Shown: piece by piece, positions 19,153-28,804 of the stretch
How positions within the stretch are numbered: position 1 is the first letter of the stretch
Layout: the number at the start of each line of letters is the position of its first letter
Assembly (NCBI GenBank): GCA_040880125.1
Contig: JBBDJB010000032.1
Location: 1-64,000, forward strand
Source: JBBDJB01 sp040880125
GTDB lineage: Bacteria > Planctomycetota > Planctomycetia > Pirellulales > JBBDJB01
Length of the DNA: 64,000 nucleotides
Reading direction: 5' to 3'
Notes under the pieces: model-generated
Told to the model about the DNA's origin: nothing
The model's input: the letters and a program-made list of their open reading frames with translations, nothing else
Databases searched by the model: none
Made by a program: the position numbers and the translations under genes

Positions 19153-21885
19153 ATGGCCAAAAAAGCTAATAACCACGGCACCAGATCGCTGGTGATTGTC
19201 GAGTCGCCCGCCAAAGCCCGCACGATCGAAAAAATCCTGGGGAGCAACTTCAAAGTTGCCGCCAGTATCGGCCATGTGCGCGACCTGCCGCAAGGCGCCA
19301 AACAGGTGCCGGCCAAGTACAAGGGCGAGGACTGGGCGCATTTGGGCGTGAATGTCAACGAGGATTTCGACCCGATCTACGTTGTTCCGCCCGGCAAGAC
19401 CAAGCAAATCGCCAAGCTCAAATCGCTGTTGAAAGAGTCTGACCAGCTTTATCTGGCGACCGACGAGGACCGCGAAGGCGAGGCGATCAGTTGGCATCTG
19501 TGCGAACTGCTTAAGCCGAAGGTGCCGGTTTACCGGCTCGTTTTTCACGAAATCACGGAGGAGGCGATCCGCGATGCCCTGTCCAATCCGCGAGATGTCG
19601 ACGACCGGCTCGTGCGGGCGCAAGAGACGCGGCGGATCTTGGACCGGCTCTACGGCTACGAGGTCTCCCCGCTGCTGTGGCGCAAGGTTCGCCCCAAGCT
19701 CTCCGCCGGACGCGTTCAGAGCGTTGCGGTGCGGCTTATCGTCCAGCGCGAACGGGAACGGATGGCATTCGCTTCCGCGACGTACTGGGACCTGCTGGCC
19801 ACCTTTGCCGCCGAAGCGGGCCAGCCGTTCGATGCCACACTAATCTCCGTCGACGGGCGGCGCATTCCCGCCGGTAAGGATTTTGATTCGGCAACCGGTC
19901 AACTCAAGGACAAGAACCTGTACTTGCTGCAGGAAGGTGATGCCGCGGCGCTGGTCGAGCGGCTGCGGAATGCAACCTTTCGCGTCGTCGGGCTGGAAGT
20001 GAAGCCTTACACGTCGCAGCCGTACGCTCCGTTCACGACCAGCACGTTACAGCAAGAGGCAAATCGCAAGCTCGGATTCACGGCTAAGCGGACGATGCAG
20101 ATCGCGCAGAGCCTGTACGAGACTGGCCACATCACCTACATGCGAACCGATTCGACGAACCTGGCGAGGGTGGCCGTCGACGCCGCCCGCGATCTGGTGG
20201 CTTCCGAATACGGGCGCGACTATCTGCCGGACTCGCCGCGGACTTATAAGTCGAAGGTGAAGAATGCCCAGGAGGCACACGAGGCGATTCGGCCGGCCGG
20301 GCATCCCTTCGAACTGCCTTCGGCAATGCGGTCGCAGCTCAACGCCGAAGAGTTCAAGTTATTCGAGCTGATTTGGAAGCGGACCGTGGCCAGCCAGATG
20401 GCCGACGCCCGCGGCCGGCGGATTGCCATCACGATCGAGGGCGACGGCTGCCGGTTCCGCGTGAGCGGTAAAACGGTCGACTTCGCCGGTTACCTGCGGG
20501 CGTACGTCGAGGGTTCGGACGATCCCGATACCGAACTGGCCGACAAGGAAACGCTGTTGCCCGACGTCCAAGAGGGGCAGCAGCTCGATTGCCGAAAGCT
20601 CAAGCCCGTCGGCCACACGACGCAGCCGCCTGGCCGGTTCAGCGAAGCGGCGCTCACCCGTTCGCTCGAGGAAAAGGGCATTGGCCGACCCAGCACCTAT
20701 GCTTCGATTATCGAGACGATCCTGGCGCGGGGCTACGTGTTCAAAAAGGGAACCGCTCTGGTGCCGACGTGGGTGGCGTTTTCCGTTGTGAAGCTGTTGG
20801 AGGATCACCTGCCGACATTGGTGGACTATCAGTTCACCGCTCAAATGGAGGACGACCTGGATACGATCAGCCGCGGCGAGAAGGGGCCGACGGAGTATCT
20901 GACCCGGTTTTACTTCGGCAACGGGCAGGTGGGCCTCAAGCCGCAGTTAATGAACAAGGTGGAAGAGATCGACGCGCGGGGCATCAGCCGCATTTTCATC
21001 GGCAAGCCGGACGATGGCGAAGAGATCTACGTACGAGTGGGCCGCTATGCTCCGTTTATCGAACAGGGCGAGCGCCGCGCACCACTGCCGGAGGATACGC
21101 CGCCGGACGAGGTGAACGTCCAGACGGCGCTGAAGCTGCTTGAACAGGCGAGCCTGGCCGACGAGCCGCTGGGCATCTGCCCGGATACGCATAAGCCGGT
21201 TTATTTGAAGGTCGGGCGATTCGGACCCTACGTGCAACGAGGCACGCCGGACGATGACGAGAAACCGCAGAACGCCTCGCTGCTGAAGGGGATGTCGCCG
21301 GAGGCTATCGACCTGGAAACCGCAATCAAGCTGCTTTCGCTGCCGCGGAATCTGGGCGATCATCCCGAAACCGGCCAGCCGGTGATGGCGCACAACGGTC
21401 GGTTCGGCCCGTACGTGAAAAGTGGCGACGAAACCCGCTCGTTGCCGGCGGAAACGTCACCGCTGGAAGTGAGTCTCGACGAAGCGCTAAAGCTGCTGGC
21501 GCAACCCAAGACGCAGGGGCGCCGCCGAGGCGGCGCGCCGCAGGCGATCAAGGAGTTCGAGAAGTCGCCGGTCACTGGCGAGCCGATCAAGCTGCTCAGC
21601 GGCCGCTATGGACCGTATGTGACCGACGGCACGACCAATGCATCGCTGCCGAAGGATCGAGCTCCGGAGGAGCTGACGTTCAAGGAAGCGCTTGATCTGC
21701 TGGCCGCCCGGGCGGAGCTCGGACCCTCGAAAAAGAAGGCGGCCCGAAAGAAAAAATCCTCCGGCAATAAGAAGACGACCGCTAAGAAGAAGACTTCCAC
21801 CAAGTCGGCCAAGAAGTCGGGCACCGCAAGCAAGAAAGCCGCGAAGAAGAAGACCTCCAAGGGGAGCACGTCGCGCAAATCGTAG
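19153..21885 (+). CDS. topA: DNA topoisomerase I (type IA)
   Basis: A 910-residue enzyme that relaxes negative supercoils by single-strand passage. The Toprim domain starts with VIVESPAKA (residues about 14-22) and holds TDEDREGEA near 103-111. The active-site Tyr is in HITYMRTDSTNL (Tyr329). The RPSTYASI segment is present. The C-terminus lacks Cys4 zinc fingers; instead it has repeats of the type GRFGPYV / GRYGPYV (four copies between about residues 620 and 830) followed by a Lys-rich tail of some 50 residues, an arrangement known in several bacterial TopA proteins. The ATG has no strong Shine-Dalgarno site but the N-terminus fits the family. Confidence 0.97.
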   Translation: MAKKANNHGTRSLVIVESPAKARTIEKILGSNFKVAASIGHVRDLPQGAKQVPAKYKGEDWAHLGVNVNEDFDPIYVVPPGKTKQIAKLKSLLKESDQLYLATDEDREGEAISWHLCELLKPKVPVYRLVFHEITEEAIRDALSNPRDVDDRLVRAQETRRILDRLYGYEVSPLLWRKVRPKLSAGRVQSVAVRLIVQRERERMAFASATYWDLLATFAAEAGQPFDATLISVDGRRIPAGKDFDSATGQLKDKNLYLLQEGDAAALVERLRNATFRVVGLEVKPYTSQPYAPFTTSTLQQEANRKLGFTAKRTMQIAQSLYETGHITYMRTDSTNLARVAVDAARDLVASEYGRDYLPDSPRTYKSKVKNAQEAHEAIRPAGHPFELPSAMRSQLNAEEFKLFELIWKRTVASQMADARGRRIAITIEGDGCRFRVSGKTVDFAGYLRAYVEGSDDPDTELADKETLLPDVQEGQQLDCRKLKPVGHTTQPPGRFSEAALTRSLEEKGIGRPSTYASIIETILARGYVFKKGTALVPTWVAFSVVKLLEDHLPTLVDYQFTAQMEDDLDTISRGEKGPTEYLTRFYFGNGQVGLKPQLMNKVEEIDARGISRIFIGKPDDGEEIYVRVGRYAPFIEQGERRAPLPEDTPPDEVNVQTALKLLEQASLADEPLGICPDTHKPVYLKVGRFGPYVQRGTPDDDEKPQNASLLKGMSPEAIDLETAIKLLSLPRNLGDHPETGQPVMAHNGRFGPYVKSGDETRSLPAETSPLEVSLDEALKLLAQPKTQGRRRGGAPQAIKEFEKSPVTGEPIKLLSGRYGPYVTDGTTNASLPKDRAPEELTFKEALDLLAARAELGPSKKKAARKKKSSGNKKTTAKKKTSTKSAKKSGTASKKAAKKKTSKGSTSRKS

Positions 21886-21976
21886 TGGACTGGACGTCGG
21901 GCCCAACGGCTGCCGAAAGACGCTGTCGTGGCGCTTTTCAACCTCGCCAAGTTCGGAGCATAGCTCCTCACCACTC

Positions 21977-22008
21977 GCCAACACAACGATTCGCGTCGTT
22001 GTGTTGGC
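21977..22008. terminator. Hairpin between convergent topA and giant-protein gene
   Basis: A perfect 13-base inverted repeat: GCCAACACAACGA (21977-21989), loop TTCGCG, TCGTTGTGTTGGC (21996-22008). It lies 92 bases after the topA stop and 46 bases after the stop of the opposite-strand gene, a good position for a bidirectional terminator. No T-run follows on either strand. Confidence 0.65.
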
Positions 22009-22054
22009 ATCACCTCCATGCGATGCAGCAGCCGGTTGCACAATCAACAGCGTG

Positions 22055-25000
22055 CTAACTTCCGCTGCCGACCGCCGGAAGGCGTACTGTCGATGCATCG
22101 ACCGGCGCGGTGCCTCGCCAGCCGCGATGCACAATCGCACCCAGGCTCAGAGCGATGATGATCCAGCCGACAAAGCCCGGCGCGAGAAACAGCGACCAGA
22201 ACAGGCCCCCCAGCACTCCCAGCGCGTGCGGCCACCGCCAGTACAGATCGGCCCGTAGACCGCGGCGGTGCAATAGTACGCACACTTCCAGGGCCACCAC
22301 CAGGGCCAGTGCGGCCAGGATGCGTCCAAACAGATTCGCGCTGCGCACATCGTCGTAGTGCATCGTCACCGTCTCGACGCCGCCCTGGAACATACACCGC
22401 GTGGTCTGCCCCTGCCCGTCGCGGGAAAGTCGCCACAGTTCGGCCGGTTCGTCGGCGATCTGCTGGCTGCCCCGCACCTGTGCCCATTGGTCGCTCGTTT
22501 TGAGTCGCTGAGCAACGTCAGCCTGCTCGGCGGCCACGGCATCGGCGAGCGAGCGCTCGATAATCGCGTCCGGGTTGGCGGCCGCCTCGCGTGCCACTTC
22601 CATGCGAGCCAGCTCGAGCCGCCGCGACCACGGCACGTACCACCGGCGAATCACGTCGGCGGGTTGATCGGCGGCCGTTTCCGCCGCCAGTTCGATCAGC
22701 GAAGCCGTGCTCTCCAGACGCAGCACCGACTGCCGCAGTCGGCTGATCGGCTGCGCGTCGGCCGTTTGCCCGCTCCCGGCCGAAGCCGGATTATGGACCG
22801 TCCACAGAGTCCGCTCGACCTCGATGGCGGCACTTTTGCCTTGCTGGTCGGCGGATAGCAATCGCGGCGCGTGAAGTCGCAATCGGCCGGGCAGCTCGGC
22901 CACGCCGGTCCGATCGAGGGCGAACACCACCTCCACGCGCTGCGGCAGCGACTGAGGGCCGAGCATCATTCGCCAGCGCTGCGGATCGACCGGCTCGAGC
23001 GTTGCCGGCAGCCCCGCCACGGTGGCGCAGATCAGTCGACCGCCCTCTGGCAATTCCAGGACGCATGAGGCCCGGCCGGCTGGCTCCAGGTCGAACGTCG
23101 CCACCCCCTGGTACGAACCATCGGCTTGCACGGCGGCACGCACGTCGGCCAGGCGGATTTGCGCCACTGTCGGCGGCGGAGTAGACTGCAGCACGGCCTG
23201 ATATTGGCCATCGAGCACCTGGTAAACGGTGCGGTTGGCATTTCGCTCCGTGCCGAGATGGTCGGGCAGTTCCGCCGCGCGCAGGCCTCGCGTGTCCCAA
23301 CTGACTTGCTGTAGATCGGACTGCGTGGGCAAGACGACATACTGCTCGACGTTGTCGATGCTCTGCAGCTCAACCCGCGGCACTCGCACGCGCTGCGTGG
23401 GAGTGAGCGAAACAGCGGCGCGGACTCTTACGAGCCGTTGCTCGCCGATCGGCGATCGCGGGCGGATGGTCAGTTGCCGGCGGTTGTTGCCGGGCAGATT
23501 TACGACGTGCACGGAGGCGGCGGGTTCAACCGTATAGGCGGACGCATCGCTGCTGCCCCACCAGGTCGGTACGTTCAGACGGACGTGGTCGAGAACGCCC
23601 TCCGCGATGTTCAGCCGGCAGATCCACTCGGCCTGCCATCGGCCTCCGGTGAATCGCAGGGCCGTCGCCGTGGCAGCGGAAGTCTGCGGCCGGTTGGGGG
23701 AGATCGAGAGCGTCACGTCGCCACCAGAAGCCACCGCGAACGCTCCCACCAGCCGCGCGTCAGGAAATGTGCCGTCGCCTGGCTGGACTTGCTCCACGGG
23801 AGAAAGTGACTCTTGCTCGGGAACATTCACAAGCACTTCCGGCCGGCGGTAAACTCGCAGCCGCGAGGACTGCACAAGCCAGGCGCCTTGTGCGTCGGAA
23901 GCCGGAAGTACATCGATCCGCGGAACCGTGAAGTCGCTCTCCAGCGGCAGGTCCATACGGCCACGAACAGTCAACTGTGGGACATTGACCGGTGGAGTGT
24001 CAAGCAAGACCGTCAGCAAGCCGCTTTGGTCGTCTCGCCACCAATGGGCCGGCCGCGAGACGCCCTCATCCACGACCGCCACGTCATTGACCGAGAGCTG
24101 CTGGGGAATTGCGACGGTGTATTGAAACTCCGGCCCCGCGGTACTGATCGTGGTGAGGTTCATCTCGTACTTGGCTTCGCCGCGGCCCAGACAGACCGCC
24201 ATCTGCTGTTCAATGGCGGCTTGCCCGGCACGAGGACGCGTGGCCAAACTCCAGTCCACGCCGCCAGCGGGCAGTTGATACGCCAGCGACGGAGTCTCGC
24301 TGGCGGCGCCCCAGGCGGCGGAAAACTCCGATATGCCCACCGCAGGGAGCGAGTCGTTCTGCGGACTCTGGAATTGAAGTTCGGGGCCGACCGAGACCGC
24401 GAGCAACCGCCGCGTCCGCTGCATCGACTCCAGGGAAACGTCCGGCAAATGGTAGTGTCCCACGCCCGAGGCACCGCTGAGACGAAATCGCAGATCCACC
24501 GTGGCGCGATCGGTGATGGGGCGATCCCATCGCAGGACAAACTGTTGGCGTTCGCCGACCAGCGTCCGCTGGCTGGTGATCGCCGACTGCTCGTCGATCG
24601 GCAGCAGCGACAGCCGCGGGTCGGCCGAAACATTCAATTGCCGAACGCTCCCCTCCAGGACGTTGAGCTTCCACCGGACGCGAAGCGTCACCGCGCCGGG
24701 CCGGATGTCCAGCCATTGAAGCTCTTCGACTTCCGCGGCGGCCCGCTGGCCGTTGGTCGGAGCGAGACTCGGCCAGCCGACGGCGAGTGTATCCGTCGAA
24801 CCGAGTTCCGCAGTCAATACGCCGGTGTCTGGATCGATTGACGTAGCGCCTCGGGCGGTTTCAATTTCCACGCCGTACGCGTCGTCGGGTATCGACAATA
24901 CCAGCCGCGAAGCGGGCACGGGCGGAATCGGCAGCGTGAAGCCGCTGGTTGACTCCTCGATCTTCGTACCAGGCCGAAGCAACACGGAGATACGATACCG

Positions 25001-28000
25001 GCCCGGTTCCGAGACGGGAACGACGATGCCGCTTCCGTCGGGGCCGCTTTGCGGAGTGGCGCGCCGTCCGTCCAACCGCACGGCATCGAGCGAGTCGGCC
25101 AGGGTGCCGGCATCGAACGGCAGCGAGACACTCGCCGGCCGTCCCCAGACGACCAGGTCGTAATCCGCTTCGAGTCCTTGCGGAGTGAGGCTGTCGTGTG
25201 CCTCGTTCCACTCCAGCGATCCGCGATAGGCGGCGCCGGTGATCATCCAATCGCGCGGCACGTCGGAAGGCGCCGCCCGCTGCTGAAGCGCCTTATAGAA
25301 CTCCTCGGATAGGTAGTACTTGCCGCCGATCGGATCGCCATTGGAGTCGGTGGGGATCAGCAGTCGATGTATCGTTGGCGCGGCAGCAGTTGCCGAGTTT
25401 CGATCCGACGCGGATTGGCCGAGTTGTGGAGCACCAAGTGCCGCTTCGCCGGGCAGTACGGAGACCCCGATCGCGAGGAACAGAACTGACTGTACCAGCA
25501 CAAACTGGGTGGAGCTCGCTTCCGACTCAATGGTGGCGGGAATGCGGCTCGGCCGAAGCCGCAACAGGCGGATCAGCCCACCGGCCAGCGTACCCATGAA
25601 GACGCCGGTGGCTAGACTAGCATATGCCTCTGGAAGCAGCAGGGCCGCGGTCGCGGCGCATCCCGCGAGGACGAACAACACCAGCAGCCGCTCGGCGATC
25701 TTCCAATATACGACGGCGGCAATCGCCAGAAATAGCACCAGGCTGAGCATGCTGACCGCCTGCTCTCGCACGACGCGTACGCCGGCCGGCTCGCCGGCCG
25801 CGTTCTCTACCCGGTAGATCTGCCACCCGGTGACGTCGGGCGCAGCCGGCCAGTTGGCGGCCCACGGGGAGACCGCGCGGGCCAGCTGCTCGGGGTGCGC
25901 GCCACTTGTTACATCACCGAAGGGCATCGCAGTGGCCATCGAGACGTCGCTATCAGCGACGGCGGGCGCCTGTTCGGCGTCAGCCGGTAGTCGCCCCAGC
26001 GGCCCGAATAGACGCTGGCTCCAAGACATCCGCTGGTCGGGTCGGGCGGCGATCGAATCGGTCGCCACGTAGCCCGGCGGCAGCCATAGTGTCCAGTCGC
26101 TTGCTACGATCGGCAGGTCAATGCTCGGGATGCGCGGTTTGAACGTGTTGAAGATCCGCAGCGGCCGGCCACCACTCACGTAGTGCAGCGACACGACGGG
26201 AAACCGCTGGCCGACCGGCAGGTTAAGCTGAAATCGCCGTGGATACTCGCGAATCTTGGCTTGGGCGACCTGCTCGCCGTCGATCCACACTGCCTGCAGC
26301 TCGGAACCCACCGGCACCGACAATTCGACTTGGCGTCGTCCGGCGTTCTCGATGCGGAAGCTAGCGAAGTGGGCCGCCGTGCCGTCCGGCATGCAGCGAG
26401 TGTCAAGACTGCACTTCCAGACCCAGGCCAGCGGATGAGCTGCCGACTGCGGCGTCGGCTCCAAGGTTACTGCCGCGGTCGCTTGATCCGCGACGTCGCG
26501 CGAGGGAACATATCGGAATGTCGCCCGGGCGGTGGGGAACTGTTGCGGCAGCGTCAACTCGGCGGGCATTGGCTCCAGCCGATGATTGTGGATCAATGGC
26601 CGCGCGTCGCCATCGACAAAGATCGTCAGCCGTCCGGTCTGTTCCGTCGCGTCGGGTAGCGATGCCAGGCGGACGTCCACGGATTGGGTGAACGGCAACG
26701 TGCGCTGTGCCCGCACTGCAAACGGAGTGGTCATGGGCCGGCGGAGCGCCAGTTCCCAAGTTTCACCTTCCGCCGCCGCGTCGCCGGACGAGGCCGGATC
26801 ACTCACCCGCTCGGCGGTCAGTTGGGAAGCGGGTTCACCCACCAGCGACCACTTCAGCGGCGGACCGCCGGCGTGGCTGAACTGCACCAGCACGCGGTCC
26901 AATCTGGACGAAGCCGGCGTGCACGTCAGCCGGTGGGCTTCGACGAGCGAGTCGCCCTCGATGCGGATCTCGGTATCGACCTGACCTGTGAACACGGGCG
27001 TTTCTTCTTGCAACGAGAATCTCGCCGCCTCGGCCGCCGAATCGAGCGGAAACAGTAGGCCGTCGGTGCGTACTCCAAACAGGGTCGCCTCGATGTCTCC
27101 CAGTTCGGCCAGGTTGATCAGAGACAGCGCCTGGTCCCGATCGTGTCGGAGCTGAAACGGTGCGGCCGCGCGCACCAGCATCAGCTCCCGCATTTGGCTC
27201 ACGTTTTCAAAGGAGAGCATCCGCAACTCGGCCACAGGAGTGGCCTGCGCAAGATTCCCACGGCGCAATCGACCCCGGATTACCACCCGCAATGGACGTG
27301 AGGGCCCTAGCGCCTGGGCCAGTTGGATGCTTAGCGTCCGGCGGCCGTCGGATGCCTCTTCGAGGCTCCAGTCGCCGAGTGCCGATTCGGGCAGTGTCTC
27401 CACGGTGTCGACGATCCATTGCGACAGAACGCGTGCACTCAACTGGAACGACTCGGAGCGACTGGTCTGAAACTCGGCGATCGTTCGGCCGTTGATCTCG
27501 TGCTCGGCGATTTCGGTGGTTGTGCCCGCCAGCACCTCTAATCGCGGCTCAACCCGGCTGACGCGCACCTCTGCGGTGGCGTCCGGTCCGAACGCCTGTA
27601 GTTCCAGCGACGTGCCCGACCGGGTGCCCGTCAACGGCTCCACGTTCGTCTGACGGCATTGGATCGGGAGGATTCGATTCAGGACCAGAGGCTGCGGCAC
27701 GACGACCTGCAACTGGCCTTCGGTCCAGAAAGCGTCGGCCGCGCGGATACGGGGGAGCCGCCACGCCGCGTCGGTGACCAGGGGCGCGATCGCCGAGATA
27801 AAGACGCGGCCCGAGCCCTGGATCGGTTCGGGAAGTTCCAGCACGATGCGCGTTCGCTCGGCGCCTGCTTCGGTGACGTCGGTCCAGGGAATGTCCGCGT
27901 CACGGTACTTGGCGGCGACCAGCCGCAACGTCGGATCGGCTTCAATGATTACCTGATAGATCGGGTGTCCCTGCGTCTCGAGGGAGATGCGACCCGAGAG

Positions 28001-28804
28001 CGTTAACCCCTGCGGAGAGAGGTCGTACGTCAGCAGCTCTCGGGCTGAGAGCCAGCTCGGTTTACTGTCGGTCGTTTCCGGCTCGATGCGCAGTACCAGT
28101 CGATCGGCTCCGCCCAACTCGATGTGCCAGAGTGCCTCTTTTGCCTCCTGGTTAGCGGCGGCTTCGGGATGGGGAGAGAGCTTCTCGACGAAGCCCCCCT
28201 CCACGGCCGGCGCCATTCCGTGAGGCAATCGGAGCCGAATTCGCTTCGCCGGCACCGGGGGGAGTTGCGCTTCGAATACCAGTTCGCCAAACGCGTCGCG
28301 GCGCCCTTGCAGCGACCAGCCAAACTCGAGCGTGTCCGTTTTCTCGACCAGGACGGACGGCCCGTGCTCCCGAGTGAACCCCAGCAGCGCTTCGCGCTGG
28401 TCCGACTTCCACTTCGGTTCGAACGCAGGGAGCGAAAACAGCCCGAGGCGAAGAATCCGCGGCTGCGTGGCGTCGTGCACGATTGTCAACGACGCAGCGC
28501 CGTCGACGAGTTGATCGTCGGCCAGACGGGCCTCGAAGCGGGCCTCAATTATTCGCGTCGAGGAGAGCGACTCGGCGCGCGAGCCATTTTGTTCCGCCTG
28601 GCGCACGAGCTGCTCGAATTGTTCGACGTCGATCGGCAGATAGCGCTGGTCGCCCAGCGGCCATTTTTCGGATTGATCGGCCGGAGCAAAGACGCGATGG
28701 TATCGCAGCGACTCAACCGTCTGCGCCTCCTGGGCGCGGCAACAGTTCGCCAAGAGCAACACGCCGACCAGCGCCGTGCTCGCGATCATCCGTCGGCGCA
28801 TCAT
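22055..28804 (-). CDS. Giant exported membrane protein, two fused modules, unknown function
   Basis: A 2249-residue protein starting at the ATG at 28804, which overlaps the stop of the upstream gene (ATGA). A signal peptide (MRRRMIASTALVGVLLLANC, then CRAQ) begins it. Residues about 40-1010 are beta-rich; about 1015-1090 hold several transmembrane helices; about 1098-1121 form a second signal-like hydrophobic segment ending in GEAALGAPQ; then another beta-rich region runs to three C-terminal helices at about 2158-2225. The two halves share landmarks: an N-terminal P-D segment followed by Y-L and F-x-x-L, and LPPVPAKRIRLRLP in half one against IPPVPASRLVLSIP in half two. The product thus looks like a fusion of two copies of a module also present in the upstream gene. 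No enzymatic motif is recognised; a cell-surface or envelope scaffold is a guess. Confidence 0.75.
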   Translation of the reverse strand: MMRRRMIASTALVGVLLLANCCRAQEAQTVESLRYHRVFAPADQSEKWPLGDQRYLPIDVEQFEQLVRQAEQNGSRAESLSSTRIIEARFEARLADDQLVDGAASLTIVHDATQPRILRLGLFSLPAFEPKWKSDQREALLGFTREHGPSVLVEKTDTLEFGWSLQGRRDAFGELVFEAQLPPVPAKRIRLRLPHGMAPAVEGGFVEKLSPHPEAAANQEAKEALWHIELGGADRLVLRIEPETTDSKPSWLSARELLTYDLSPQGLTLSGRISLETQGHPIYQVIIEADPTLRLVAAKYRDADIPWTDVTEAGAERTRIVLELPEPIQGSGRVFISAIAPLVTDAAWRLPRIRAADAFWTEGQLQVVVPQPLVLNRILPIQCRQTNVEPLTGTRSGTSLELQAFGPDATAEVRVSRVEPRLEVLAGTTTEIAEHEINGRTIAEFQTSRSESFQLSARVLSQWIVDTVETLPESALGDWSLEEASDGRRTLSIQLAQALGPSRPLRVVIRGRLRRGNLAQATPVAELRMLSFENVSQMRELMLVRAAAPFQLRHDRDQALSLINLAELGDIEATLFGVRTDGLLFPLDSAAEAARFSLQEETPVFTGQVDTEIRIEGDSLVEAHRLTCTPASSRLDRVLVQFSHAGGPPLKWSLVGEPASQLTAERVSDPASSGDAAAEGETWELALRRPMTTPFAVRAQRTLPFTQSVDVRLASLPDATEQTGRLTIFVDGDARPLIHNHRLEPMPAELTLPQQFPTARATFRYVPSRDVADQATAAVTLEPTPQSAAHPLAWVWKCSLDTRCMPDGTAAHFASFRIENAGRRQVELSVPVGSELQAVWIDGEQVAQAKIREYPRRFQLNLPVGQRFPVVSLHYVSGGRPLRIFNTFKPRIPSIDLPIVASDWTLWLPPGYVATDSIAARPDQRMSWSQRLFGPLGRLPADAEQAPAVADSDVSMATAMPFGDVTSGAHPEQLARAVSPWAANWPAAPDVTGWQIYRVENAAGEPAGVRVVREQAVSMLSLVLFLAIAAVVYWKIAERLLVLFVLAGCAATAALLLPEAYASLATGVFMGTLAGGLIRLLRLRPSRIPATIESEASSTQFVLVQSVLFLAIGVSVLPGEAALGAPQLGQSASDRNSATAAAPTIHRLLIPTDSNGDPIGGKYYLSEEFYKALQQRAAPSDVPRDWMITGAAYRGSLEWNEAHDSLTPQGLEADYDLVVWGRPASVSLPFDAGTLADSLDAVRLDGRRATPQSGPDGSGIVVPVSEPGRYRISVLLRPGTKIEESTSGFTLPIPPVPASRLVLSIPDDAYGVEIETARGATSIDPDTGVLTAELGSTDTLAVGWPSLAPTNGQRAAAEVEELQWLDIRPGAVTLRVRWKLNVLEGSVRQLNVSADPRLSLLPIDEQSAITSQRTLVGERQQFVLRWDRPITDRATVDLRFRLSGASGVGHYHLPDVSLESMQRTRRLLAVSVGPELQFQSPQNDSLPAVGISEFSAAWGAASETPSLAYQLPAGGVDWSLATRPRAGQAAIEQQMAVCLGRGEAKYEMNLTTISTAGPEFQYTVAIPQQLSVNDVAVVDEGVSRPAHWWRDDQSGLLTVLLDTPPVNVPQLTVRGRMDLPLESDFTVPRIDVLPASDAQGAWLVQSSRLRVYRRPEVLVNVPEQESLSPVEQVQPGDGTFPDARLVGAFAVASGGDVTLSISPNRPQTSAATATALRFTGGRWQAEWICRLNIAEGVLDHVRLNVPTWWGSSDASAYTVEPAASVHVVNLPGNNRRQLTIRPRSPIGEQRLVRVRAAVSLTPTQRVRVPRVELQSIDNVEQYVVLPTQSDLQQVSWDTRGLRAAELPDHLGTERNANRTVYQVLDGQYQAVLQSTPPPTVAQIRLADVRAAVQADGSYQGVATFDLEPAGRASCVLELPEGGRLICATVAGLPATLEPVDPQRWRMMLGPQSLPQRVEVVFALDRTGVAELPGRLRLHAPRLLSADQQGKSAAIEVERTLWTVHNPASAGSGQTADAQPISRLRQSVLRLESTASLIELAAETAADQPADVIRRWYVPWSRRLELARMEVAREAAANPDAIIERSLADAVAAEQADVAQRLKTSDQWAQVRGSQQIADEPAELWRLSRDGQGQTTRCMFQGGVETVTMHYDDVRSANLFGRILAALALVVALEVCVLLHRRGLRADLYWRWPHALGVLGGLFWSLFLAPGFVGWIIIALSLGAIVHRGWRGTAPVDASTVRLPAVGSGS